Origin: Candidatus Obscuribacter sp.
GTDB taxonomy: Bacteria; Cyanobacteriota; Vampirovibrionia; Obscuribacterales; Obscuribacteraceae
DNA length: 64,000 nucleotides
Direction: 5' to 3'
Assembly: GCA_016712465.1 (NCBI GenBank)
Contig: JADJQZ010000001.1
Coordinates: 186,001-250,000, forward strand
Each line of letters starts with the position of its first letter. Positions within the stretch are counted from its first letter, which is position 1. This document shows, piece by piece, positions 50,690 through 58,969 of this stretch. The notes beneath the pieces were generated by a model. It worked only from the letters and a program-made list of their open reading frames with translations. It was not told the origin of the DNA and searched no databases. A program made the translations under genes and the position numbers.

Positions 50690-53356
50690 TCAGGCTGCGG
50701 TGTTGTTGCCGGGGGCGTTCTCGTTCCAGATGCGCCGGAACTCGTCGCCGGTCAAGGTCTCTTCTTCGTAGAGGACCTTGGCGCAGGCTTCAATTTGGGC
50801 GCGGTGTCTGGTGATCAGCTCGTCCGTGGCCTTTTCCATTTCGTCCACGAGGTTGCCCCAGGCCTGGTTGAACTTGTCCAGCAGCACTTCACCCACCTTG
50901 GAGACGGGGAAGCCGTACTGGTCCAGAGGCAGGGACTTGACCCCGAACTCCCTGGACATGCCGTAGACGCCGACCATCTGGCGAGCCAGGGTGCTGGCCC
51001 GGTCGAAGTCGTTGCTGGCGCCGGTGGAGATCTTGTCGAGGATGATCTTCTCCGCGGCACGCCCGGCCAGCATGGTGCGCAGGCGCATGCGGAACTGCAC
51101 GTCGGTCCAGTCGTAGCGCTCACCTTCCTCGGGCGAGCTGTCCATGAGACCAAGCGACTTGTCGGTCATTACGATGGTGATGCGGTTGACCGGGTCGCCG
51201 CCTTCCGCTTGCGGAACGGCTGCGTGACCGATCTCATGTACCGCCGTGGCCCAGCGCTCCTTGTCGGTGCGAACCCGGCTCTTGATCTGGGTACCGTAGG
51301 CCATCTTGTCCACGCCTTCGTTCAGGTCGGCGATGGTGATGATGGCCATGGCCTTGTACTTCTCCACTTCGGCGTCGCTGATGTCCTCCGTGACGTTGCC
51401 GAACTGGCGCTCTACGGCGATGGTGGCACCGTTCTTGATGGCCCCTTCGATTTCGGCACCGGAGAAGTCGTGGCTTCTGCGGGCCAGGTCGTCGAGCAGC
51501 TTGGCGTGAGCGGCTGCCTTCTCTTCCGGCGTGCCGTCGGGCAGCACCACCTTGAGCTTCTTCAGGTAGACACCGTAGATCTGGGCGCGACCCTTCTTGT
51601 CGGGCTTGGGCACCTTCACCTTGATGTCGAAGCGACCCGGACGCAGAATGGCTTCGTCCAGGATGTCGAGGCGGTTGGTGGCGGCCATGGTCAGCACCAG
51701 TCCATGGTTGCCGAAGCCGTTCATCTGCACGAGCAGTTCGTTCAGGGTCTGCTCATACTCTTTGTCGCCGCCGCCTTCACCGTTGCCGCGCTTCTTGGCG
51801 ATGGCGTCGATCTCATCGATGAAGATGATGGAGATGCGACCGGTGCGCCGTGCCGCTGCTCGAGCCTTGGCATAGGCTTCCCGGACGCGCTTGGCGCCGA
51901 CGCCCACGTACATTTCCACGAACTGCGAACCGGACATGGCTTCGAAGTGCCCGCCGATTTCGCCGGCCAGAGCACGAGCCAGGAGGGTCTTACCCGTGCC
52001 CGGAGGGCCGAAGAGCATGACGCCCGAGGGCACCGGTGCGCCGAAGACCTTGTAGATCTTGGGGCGGCGGATTTTCTTTTCCACCACCCTCAGTTCGTCG
52101 ATGGCTTCCTGGCAGCCGGCCACGTCGGCGAAGGTCTTGCGATCTTCATCGCGCACCTCCACACCGTTGTTGCCGCCGGTGCCGCCGCCGCCCGCACCCA
52201 CCAGGTTGGTACGACCCTGCGGACTTTCCTGCTCTTTCCAATCGGTCCAGTTGTTGAGCAAGACCACGCCCACGATGATGGCGGCGATGAGCAGGGTGAA
52301 GAGGAAGACGCGGCCGGTGTTGGTGAGGCTTTCGATGTAGCCGGTCTCCTTGACGGGAGCGACCTGCTTGACCTCGATCTTCTTGTCGGCCATGCCTTTC
52401 ACGAAGGCTTCGAACTGCGCCTTGCCTTCCGCCGTCTGGGGGAAGATGACGGTGCGCTCGATGGCATAGGTCTTGGCAGGTTCCACTGCCTTGCCGAGCA
52501 CCACGTTGCCGTCGTCATCTTCGAACCTGCCGCGGGGCGGTGCCGTCACCGTGTTGAGCACGATGTAAGCGGAGTTGAGCTCCTTGACCACGCTGGCGCG
52601 ACCGAATTCGCCCGCATGGCGCTCCAGATGACGGGTGATCTGGAAGGGCTGGACGCGCTGCACGGACATTTCAGCCGGCAACACGTAGAGGCTGTGGTTG
52701 TGGTAAAGCTTGCCGAAGAAAGCCAGCGAGTTCACGGCCACCAGCCCGATGAAGAGCGTGGTGTAGAACTTGCGCGGCTTCATCTTGGTGGCGCCGATGA
52801 TGGCATTCATCACCTTCGGCACGCCTTCGCAGAAGACCCGGAAACGGCTGTGCTCTTCGCGGTTTTCCCGGCGGAAGAAGAGCAGCCAGCAGAACCAGGC
52901 CACGAAGAGGAAGATGGCTAGAGTCCACCAGCCGGGCAGGCGGGGACCGAGGCTGTCATCCAGAGCCGAAGGCTTGTCGATGGTAGGCACGCCGGCATTC
53001 TTAGCCAACTTGCGCATTTCGTCGGTGTCGGCTTGCAGAATGATGCGGTCTTTCTCGAAGCCTGCGCCGAGTACGACAACCGACTTGATGCCGTCAAAGA
53101 AAATCAGCCCTTCCACATCCTTGCCGCCCGAGCGCAACGACTGCTCCAGGTCCACCGACTTGATGGTCTTTTCGGCGGTGGCCAGAGTGGCGTACTCCAT
53201 CGGGATGACGCGCTCTGGGGCGCGGGTGATGAAGTTGTTGACGGTCAGGAAGGTGAAGATGGCGATGGCGCCGAAGAAGACGCCAAAGTGAAGGACAGAC
53301 TTGCGGAAGAGAAGGCTCTGGGAGAGCCGCTTCAGATAAGCAATAAAATTCTTCAT
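50690..53356 (-). CDS. FtsH-like AAA metalloprotease with duplicated ectodomain
   Basis: The 888-residue protein is much longer than FtsH (about 610-650). Residues 400-640 form the AAA module: Walker A FGPPGTGKT (449-457), Walker B IIFIDEIDAI, and the second region of homology ATNRLDILDEAILRPGRFD. The zinc protease has HEIGH at 707-711 and a downstream Asp in NDFDRASTLARQMV. The N-terminus has four membrane helices (about 22-40, 143-161, 198-215, 350-370) and two external segments, 45-140 and 220-345. The first of them ends far from the AAA module. This suggests a duplicated FtsH-ext unit. It degrades membrane or unfolded proteins. It is GC-rich. Confidence 0.88.
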   Translation of the reverse strand: MKNFIAYLKRLSQSLLFRKSVLHFGVFFGAIAIFTFLTVNNFITRAPERVIPMEYATLATAEKTIKSVDLEQSLRSGGKDVEGLIFFDGIKSVVVLGAGFEKDRIILQADTDEMRKLAKNAGVPTIDKPSALDDSLGPRLPGWWTLAIFLFVAWFCWLLFFRRENREEHSRFRVFCEGVPKVMNAIIGATKMKPRKFYTTLFIGLVAVNSLAFFGKLYHNHSLYVLPAEMSVQRVQPFQITRHLERHAGEFGRASVVKELNSAYIVLNTVTAPPRGRFEDDDGNVVLGKAVEPAKTYAIERTVIFPQTAEGKAQFEAFVKGMADKKIEVKQVAPVKETGYIESLTNTGRVFLFTLLIAAIIVGVVLLNNWTDWKEQESPQGRTNLVGAGGGGTGGNNGVEVRDEDRKTFADVAGCQEAIDELRVVEKKIRRPKIYKVFGAPVPSGVMLFGPPGTGKTLLARALAGEIGGHFEAMSGSQFVEMYVGVGAKRVREAYAKARAAARRTGRISIIFIDEIDAIAKKRGNGEGGGDKEYEQTLNELLVQMNGFGNHGLVLTMAATNRLDILDEAILRPGRFDIKVKVPKPDKKGRAQIYGVYLKKLKVVLPDGTPEEKAAAHAKLLDDLARRSHDFSGAEIEGAIKNGATIAVERQFGNVTEDISDAEVEKYKAMAIITIADLNEGVDKMAYGTQIKSRVRTDKERWATAVHEIGHAAVPQAEGGDPVNRITIVMTDKSLGLMDSSPEEGERYDWTDVQFRMRLRTMLAGRAAEKIILDKISTGASNDFDRASTLARQMVGVYGMSREFGVKSLPLDQYGFPVSKVGEVLLDKFNQAWGNLVDEMEKATDELITRHRAQIEACAKVLYEEETLTGDEFRRIWNENAPGNNTAA

Positions 53357-53499
53357 GTCAGATCTCCTTGTTTAGGAGTTAGGCCGCCGGAGTATCTCGC
53401 CTGCGCAACGACGGGGGCACCTGGTCATGAACCTGGTGCGATGTTGCGCCTGAGAGACTCGGGCCGGCGGAGTTGAGGGTAGCTCCGAGGGCGGAGCGG

Positions 53500-54273
53500 T
53501 TATGACTTGATGCAGGCTCGACCTGCGTCGTTGGTGAGGGCCAGGAGTTCGTCCGCAGGCAGGCTGACAAGGCCGGCCACTTTGGCGTAGCACTCCGGGA
53601 ACCAGTCTTTGAAGTAATCGGACCAGTAGGTCACGGCGCATTCACCCCGGCAGGCGGCAAAGCATTCGGCGAAGATTTCGCTTGGACCTTGCGGGGCAGC
53701 GGCCAGGAAGTAGTGCAGCGCGACTTTCTGCGAGGGCGAGAGTGTGGCCTCGATGCGTGCCACGTCTCTGGCTACACAGTCCAGAAACTCCTGCTTCTGT
53801 GAAAAATGACCGATGGCTCGGTCGAAGCAGTGACCGAGCTCGTGGTTGAAAACGCCGATGCGGTTGTCCGCCTTGTAGCGGTAGCCGTTGCGTTCGATGA
53901 ACTCGGTGAGGACCAACAAGTGGCCTTCCCTTTTGCAAAGACCGCTCACGGCCGGCCACTTGAAGCGATCGCCGTGACCACGGGGTCCGCCATAGTCACT
54001 CCAGTCGAGGGCCTCGAAGATGTCCCTGGTTGGGTAGACAAGGACGCCGTAGTGTTGCAGGCAGGGCAGGAGGTTGTCCGGCACTGTCTGCATGATGGCG
54101 CGCGTCTCTTGCCGGAAGTCTTCGGAAGCAGTGGTGTCCTGCGCCAGTCGTTTGACCGGCAGACCGTGAGGGCGGAATTTCCCCAGGGGAGAGCGGAGAT
54201 GATACCAGCGTCTTTTCGGGGGCACAGGTGCTTCACCGAACCAGAGCAGTACGGATAAATCGAGTTTAGCCAT
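53500..54273 (-). CDS. Zinc metallopeptidase, lethal-factor-like HExxH
   Basis: The 257-residue protein has VFNHELGHCFDRAIG with the zinc motif His144-Glu145-x-x-His148. A second part, GPSEIFAECFAACRG, could supply the third ligand Glu. This spacing and the HELGHxxD form resemble anthrax-lethal-factor-like (ATLF) peptidases. No signal peptide or membrane helix is seen, so it would act in the cytoplasm. AAGGAA precedes the ATG. It lies upstream of the FtsH-like gene on the same strand, so two zinc proteases are together. The substrate is unknown. Confidence 0.72.
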   Translation of the reverse strand: MAKLDLSVLLWFGEAPVPPKRRWYHLRSPLGKFRPHGLPVKRLAQDTTASEDFRQETRAIMQTVPDNLLPCLQHYGVLVYPTRDIFEALDWSDYGGPRGHGDRFKWPAVSGLCKREGHLLVLTEFIERNGYRYKADNRIGVFNHELGHCFDRAIGHFSQKQEFLDCVARDVARIEATLSPSQKVALHYFLAAAPQGPSEIFAECFAACRGECAVTYWSDYFKDWFPECYAKVAGLVSLPADELLALTNDAGRACIKS

Positions 54274-55090
54274 AGGTGTTCCTTCCTACCCTTGCTCAGG
54301 GTTCTGGAGAGAGATTGAAGTAGTGCTTACTCGGGGTTTTTGAGATGGCAGTCGGAGTTAATGTTCTTGGGACGGGGATGTATTTCTTGCTAGCAAATAG
54401 ACCGTTCAGGAGGCACTGAAACTTTCTTTAAGCATTTGCTTGAGGAGCCGCCCGGCATTCCGTTTTCTGATACTCGTGAGGCTGCGCTAGCTCGCTGCCT
54501 TTTCACCACTGAAAGGGACGGAAGAGACTACCTGTCTGCTCTTCAGGGAAATGCACCGTATATGCTTTCAGAAGAGCTTAGGTTTCCTTTAGCGTACTCC
54601 TTGACAACCTGCGCTAGCTATCGCGAGTAGCGGGTTTGCGGCAATTCCCACTGAGTGTGCGGCATTTTGTAAAGCACATTTCGTTACCTGGCTCTCCGCT
54701 GACTTTTGGCTTTTGAATTGCATCTGCCAACTGGTGAGCCTTTACGCCCTTTGTCAGGACATTTTTGGGTGTGTTTACAGAGTTCATTCAGGCAAGTTCG
54801 GACATCCAGGCAGGTTCAGGTTTAAGTTGTTTATCGGGTGCTCGACTGTCTAGGTTCAACTTATCTTCTCTCTCCCAATTCCTCCGGAAAATTCCTCTTA
54901 AGCCTGTAAAAGCTACCGCTATCTCTTCCAACTCTTCGGACTTCGGTCTGTTTGTAGGCGGCTTGGTTAGTTTGAGGGCATTTGCCGGTTCGAAAAGGGC
55001 TTCCGTATTCATCACCTTGGAGGCATTCGATGCGTTTCAGGACGAATCGTCCCGATGCCTCCCCTGGTGGAGGTGCGGGTGTTTTAAGAG
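54274..55090. other. Non-coding region between divergent genes
   Basis: No gene is supported in 0.8 kb between the peptidase (minus) and the SLOG-like gene (plus). Short frames near 54436 and 54765 have atypical composition and no binding sites. The region is AT-richer than the flanking genes. Confidence 0.4.
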
Positions 55091-55142
55091 CTTTTGCTCG
55101 AGGTCGCACTTGCCGGTGTGGTATCTGGACCTCGAGCAAGAG
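55091..55142 (+). promoter_or_regulatory. Leader hairpin upstream of SLOG-like gene
   Basis: CTTTTGCTCGAGGTC and GACCTCGAGCAAGAG form a 15-bp stem with one G-U pair and a 22-base loop. It ends 35 bases before the ATG, and the GGAGGG binding site lies after it. It could regulate translation or ATP/NAD-linked expression; this is inference only. Confidence 0.5.
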
Positions 55143-55177
55143 TTGTATCAACTTCCCCTTAACCACAGGAGGGCAGC

Positions 55178-55969
55178 ATGACTAAGCGCGCATGGCTTGA
55201 TGCATCGCCGACCCTCTTCGTGCAATCGGAGGGGCAGTCGTGCGAACGATTCTTTGCCAACTTCTTCCGTAACACCAGGCATTTCGTGCTGCGTGGAACG
55301 GGAGGTTGCGGCAATATGACACCGGAGTACTACCACGGCATCACCAAGCTGCAAGAAGCGCTCGGCGGTGACCCCAATGTGCCCGGTTCTCCCAAATTCT
55401 CCGGATTCTGTCTCTTCGGCGGTACCCGGATGATTCTCAAGGACGACCCGTCTTCTGTTGTGCCCGGCATCACGGAAGCTTTCCCCGTGCTTTACGAACG
55501 CTGCCCGGATGCTCGCATCCTTGGTGTGGTCGTCAAAGCCGGACATCTAAAGACGACGCCTCACGGTATCGTGGTCTCCGACGAAGGCACCAAGCCTTTC
55601 TGCACCATCATTCATCCCGAGCAGCACTCCGTGCTCTTGCTGCAGCCCAATGTGGACCAGAAGGCTGACTGGAATGCTGAATGGAAGCGGTGTCTGGAGA
55701 TCTGCGAATCGCATGCCGCCAACAACTGGGATGCACTCCTGACGGTGTATAACGGCGGCGGTGTTACCGAGGCAGAACTGCTTTGCTGGGCCGAACTCGG
55801 TCTGACCAATCCCTTCTATCGCGTGCTCTTGGTGCGCGGCAGCGGTGGCTCGGCGGACAAGTACGCGCTCAACGAAGCTTTCCTGAAAGCCCACCCGCAT
55901 GTGCATGTTTGCGACAACGAAGTCGAGAGCATGCGCAGCAAATTGCTGGAGTTGGGTGCCATCGTCTAG
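55178..55969 (+). CDS. SLOG/LSDAT-like nucleotide-binding protein
   Basis: The 263-residue protein has the SLOG pattern. FCLFGGTRMIL and ITEAFPVLYERCPDARILGVV come first. LLTVYNGGGVTEAELLCWAE is the Gly-rich loop plus Glu, and RVLLVRGSGGSADKYA is the last phosphate-contacting strand. SLOG proteins of the LSDAT type bind NAD-derived or other nucleotides and often act as sensors in prokaryotic conflict systems. No effector is fused to it. GGAGGG precedes the ATG. It is followed on the same strand by a small protein, a second SLOG-like protein and a repeat protein. Confidence 0.7.
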   Translation: MTKRAWLDASPTLFVQSEGQSCERFFANFFRNTRHFVLRGTGGCGNMTPEYYHGITKLQEALGGDPNVPGSPKFSGFCLFGGTRMILKDDPSSVVPGITEAFPVLYERCPDARILGVVVKAGHLKTTPHGIVVSDEGTKPFCTIIHPEQHSVLLLQPNVDQKADWNAEWKRCLEICESHAANNWDALLTVYNGGGVTEAELLCWAELGLTNPFYRVLLVRGSGGSADKYALNEAFLKAHPHVHVCDNEVESMRSKLLELGAIV

Positions 55970-56050
55970 GTGGTCACTCCAGTCAAACTCCGGTGCGACA
56001 GCCTCACAGTCGGTGCCGGTTTTCCAACTCTTACCCTTTGAGGTAAAACA

Positions 56051-56350
56051 GTGAGCGATGCCAATCAAGTCAGTCCAGCGGAAGGTTTCGACATCAACGA
56101 CCTGATGGCCGAGCGGGAGGAGCACAACGAAGCTCTCATCCGCAATGCCATCGAACGGATTCGCAACGAGCTGGTGCAGAAGCTGGAGTGCCGCAAGGCA
56201 ATCACGGTTTTCGTGCCCGGCCCGGAGCACATCGCCGATGCCGTGGAGGAGCGCATGCGGGCAGCACAGAAGCCGAATTCTCGCGGCGGCTGGGCTGTGC
56301 GCAAGGCTGCCTCCAGCGACGGCTACCAGTTCACCTTCACGCCGTCGTAA
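56051..56350 (+). CDS. Small protein of unknown function
   Basis: The 99-residue protein starts with GTG at 56051 behind GAGG. A long helix at residues 15-50 (REEHNEALIRNAIERIRNEL) is followed by a short strand and a basic end. It lies between the two SLOG-like genes, so it may be a partner. I do not recognise a family. Confidence 0.55.
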   Translation: MSDANQVSPAEGFDINDLMAEREEHNEALIRNAIERIRNELVQKLECRKAITVFVPGPEHIADAVEERMRAAQKPNSRGGWAVRKAASSDGYQFTFTPS

Positions 56351-56506
56351 GCGCCGACGAGAAGGTTGACACCCATCACGACGTCTGGTCGGTTGCCTCC
56401 GGTAACCGATGCGGCGCCGCCACTTCCACAGTCGATAACCTCCTGCTTAGACTGGAAACTGTTCCCGGTCTTTTAGCAAAATCTCAACCTGAAAGAAGGA
56501 AACCAA

Positions 56507-57448
56507 ATGAACGCACAAGCCAACACCTACAATCCCGCTTCCACCGGCGCTTTCGCTGCTCCCATCTTCGGCGCCGATGCCCGTGGCTGCCTGATCACGG
56601 TCAAGACCCCCGGCGAAGCGCTGCCCCCGGCCTTCAAGCTGAAGGTGGCCGAGGCCAAGACCCAGGTCATCATCCGCATCGGCGGCGGCTGCAAGGGCTT
56701 CACCAAGGAAGCCCAGGAAGGCATGCTGCCCTACTTCATCGCTGCCGGTCGCGAACTGGACGGTGAGGGCAAGGTGGCGAAGGAGCTGTCCTGCGCCCTC
56801 TTCTCCGGCGGCACCCTGAACCGCGACAACGACGGCGGCATCATGGACGACATGGTCACCAGCGTGCCCGGCGTCCTGGCCATGCACTACCCGGTCATCG
56901 CCCTGTCCACCACGCCCCGCACCGAAGACCTCTACGCTCGCCGCGAGTACGCCGGTCTGGCGGTCGGTGACCAGGCCCTCGACCTGCGTCAGCATGCCGC
57001 CTGCATCGTGCAGGAGAGCGCGGCCGTGAACGCCGGCGCCTGGGACCTGGACGTGCCCGACTACTTCACCTTCATGGAATCGCTGGTGGAGCAGGGCTGG
57101 AAGGCGGGCCTGGTCTTCATGAACGGGGGCGACATCACCCGCGACGAGATCTACGGCGCCCTCAAGCGCGGTTTCCACATCGTCGTGGTGGAAGGCTCCC
57201 TGCGCGAGACCGATGCCTTCATCAAGGCCTACCGCGACGGCGACTGGTCCCTGACCTGCGCCGAGTTCAAGGCCAAGCAGCTGGGCAAGGGTCGCGACGC
57301 CGCCGACGTGGACGCCCAGGTCAAGAAGGTGCACGACGCCTGCAAGGAAGTGCTGGCCGGCGTGGACAAGAGCCAGGTCTCCATCGTGCCCCTGAACGAC
57401 GCCGACGCCCTGCGCGCCGTCTTCATCGAGAAGGGCTACCTGGTCTAA
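56507..57448 (+). CDS. SLOG/LSDAT-like protein, second copy
   Basis: The 313-residue protein shares the SLOG features. QVIIRIGGGCKGFTKEA is the first Gly-rich turn. AGLVFMNGGDITRDEIYGAL is the GG/Glu loop, and FHIVVVEGSLRETDAF is the last strand. Its middle (DNDGGIMDDMVTSVPGVLA, VIALSTTPRTEDLYARREYA) resembles LSDAT regions. It is a distant paralogue of the 55178 product. GAAGGA precedes the ATG. Codon use is strongly biased to C and G at third positions, suggesting high expression or foreign origin. Confidence 0.7.
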   Translation: MNAQANTYNPASTGAFAAPIFGADARGCLITVKTPGEALPPAFKLKVAEAKTQVIIRIGGGCKGFTKEAQEGMLPYFIAAGRELDGEGKVAKELSCALFSGGTLNRDNDGGIMDDMVTSVPGVLAMHYPVIALSTTPRTEDLYARREYAGLAVGDQALDLRQHAACIVQESAAVNAGAWDLDVPDYFTFMESLVEQGWKAGLVFMNGGDITRDEIYGALKRGFHIVVVEGSLRETDAFIKAYRDGDWSLTCAEFKAKQLGKGRDAADVDAQVKKVHDACKEVLAGVDKSQVSIVPLNDADALRAVFIEKGYLV

Positions 57449-57572
57449 GCCGGACCTGGTCTGACTGCGACCTTCGGGTCGGTAAAACCGGTGGTGCGCC
57501 GTGCTTCTTGCATGGCGCATCGCCATTTCTTTCAACATCTCAACCCAACTGTAACCGGAAGGAATTCTCTCT

Positions 57573-58211
57573 ATGACCAGCAACACCACTGCCTCCGCCG
57601 CCAACATCCTGGACGTGCCGGCTCCCGCTCCCGCGGTCATCGCCGAGGGCAAGTATTTCATGCCCGACACCATCTGGCATGGCGGCAGCAAGGCTGACCT
57701 GGAAGCCATGGGCCTGGTTCCCACGGGCGTCGTCGGCAGCTACCAGACCTCCGAGTACAGCCTGCCTGCGGGCTGGGCTGTGGTCGAGTCCGGCGTCAGC
57801 TACTTCCAGCGCCGCCTGGTGGACGACCGGGGCAACGTGCGCGCCAAGCTGTTCTACAAGCCTGGCAGCCAGGCCGGTCGCCCCGAGATGGAACTGACCG
57901 AGGTCGGTGACGGGGCTGCCAGTGCCGGTGAAGTGACGGCCTACCTGCCCGCCAAGGTCTGGTACGGCTCTTCGCTCGCCGACCTCTACGCCTTCGGCGT
58001 CAAGCCCACGGGCAAGACGGCCATGGCCGGTCTGAACCAGATCGTCGAATGCGCTCTGCCTCTGGGCTGGCGCGTCGTTCCCTCCGACGAGAGCATCTTC
58101 CAGACCCGTCTGGTCGACGCCCTCGGCCGCGTGCGCGCCAAGATCTTCAGCCAGCCCGGCTCCGCCGGCGGTGGCATGGAGATGGAGATCGTGCCCGTCA
58201 CCCTGCACTGA
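57573..58211 (+). CDS. Duplicated-domain protein of unknown function
   Basis: The 212-residue protein contains two copies of an ~80-residue unit. The first has DTIWHGGSKADLEAMGLVPTG and RRLVDDRGNVRAKLFYKPG. The second has KVWYGSSLADLYAFGVKPTG and TRLVDALGRVRAKIFSQPG. Each copy would form strands and one helix. The family is unknown. GGAAGG precedes the ATG. It ends the SLOG gene series at a strong terminator, and codon bias matches the 56507 gene. Confidence 0.62.
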   Translation: MTSNTTASAANILDVPAPAPAVIAEGKYFMPDTIWHGGSKADLEAMGLVPTGVVGSYQTSEYSLPAGWAVVESGVSYFQRRLVDDRGNVRAKLFYKPGSQAGRPEMELTEVGDGAASAGEVTAYLPAKVWYGSSLADLYAFGVKPTGKTAMAGLNQIVECALPLGWRVVPSDESIFQTRLVDALGRVRAKIFSQPGSAGGGMEMEIVPVTLH

Positions 58212-58234
58212 GCCTCGCTCAGGCTGATTGACTG

Positions 58235-58280
58235 AGAAGGGGACGAGCCTGGTGCTCGCCCCCTTCTTCTCTTCTCTTTT
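58235..58280 (+). terminator. Rho-independent terminator of the SLOG series
   Basis: AGAAGGGG and CGAGC pair with GCTCG and CCCCTTCT with one mismatch. The stem is followed by TCTTCTCTTTTGC. It lies 24 bp past the stop of the 57573 gene. Confidence 0.9.
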
Positions 58281-58297
58281 GCTTTTTGTACCGCTAG

Positions 58298-58314
58298 TAT
58301 TATAAGAGATAGTG
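58298..58314 (+). promoter_or_regulatory. 17-bp dyad upstream of coiled-coil gene
   Basis: TATTA-TAAGAGA-TAGTG fits the recurrent dyad. TATTAT is -10-like. The coiled-coil gene starts 187 bases downstream. Confidence 0.5.
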
Positions 58315-58500
58315 GATGCTGAAAGAGGCAGCAATTTCCAGACCAGACTTGTGTTGGTTCCATCCTCAGGCCTACGACTGGATGGAAGCCGCGGTTGGAC
58401 GGTCGATTACACAGTCCACACCGACTTATATCAGCCGGTAATTGAACCATTGACAGCGTTCAAACGTTATTAATATTATGGGTTCTAAGAGGGCAGGGCA

Positions 58501-58872
58501 ATGAGCAACAGCCAACAATTGATAGCGGTTCTTCAAGCTGAAATGCGGTCCGGTTTTGCAATGCTTGCCGAGTGCATTGGTCAAACCAACGTGAGGCTTG
58601 ACCAAACCAATGACAGACTCGACCAAACCAATGCCAGGCTTGACCAAACCAATGCCAGGCTTGACCAAACCAATGCCAGACTCGACCAGACCAATGCCAG
58701 ACTGGAGCAGACCATCGATGAATTGAGGGAATTTCGCTCGGAAGTTAACAGCAAACTTAGCGGCATCTCCTCCTTACTTCTCTCTTCAGAAGGCAATGTC
58801 AGCCGACTGGAAAAGCGCATCGTCAAACTCGAGGATCGCGTCAACAGGGTTGAGCGCAAACAAAAGCCATAG
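58501..58872 (+). CDS. Coiled-coil protein with LDQTNAR heptads
   Basis: The 123-residue protein has six tandem heptads of the form RLDQTNA from residue 33 to about 70, then a further coiled coil (LREFRSEVNSKLSG, RLEKRIVKLEDRVNRVE). It resembles the many small bacterial proteins with MLDxTN-type heptads that form trimeric or tetrameric coiled coils. GAGGGCAGGGCA precedes the ATG. No signal peptide is visible. Function unknown. Confidence 0.65.
   Translation: MSNSQQLIAVLQAEMRSGFAMLAECIGQTNVRLDQTNDRLDQTNARLDQTNARLDQTNARLDQTNARLEQTIDELREFRSEVNSKLSGISSLLLSSEGNVSRLEKRIVKLEDRVNRVERKQKP
58580..58713 (+). repeat. 21-bp tandem repeats coding for the heptads
   Basis: About six 21-bp units, with a core CTTGACCAAACCAATGCCAG, lie in frame in the coiled-coil gene. 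Adjacent units are nearly identical, so the number is likely to vary between strains. Confidence 0.8.
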
Positions 58873-58969
58873 CCAAAGGCTTGGTCGGAATCAGGCATGA
58901 ATCTACCCTCCAATCTTGGGAGCTGCCATGCTGCTCACATTCCCTATAGGTACTTTGCGGGAGACTCTA

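Noticed and set aside
50666..52921. Long open frame opposite the FtsH-like gene
   Set aside because: Same cause as above. The FtsH-like frame has all catalytic motifs, and the opposite frame has none.
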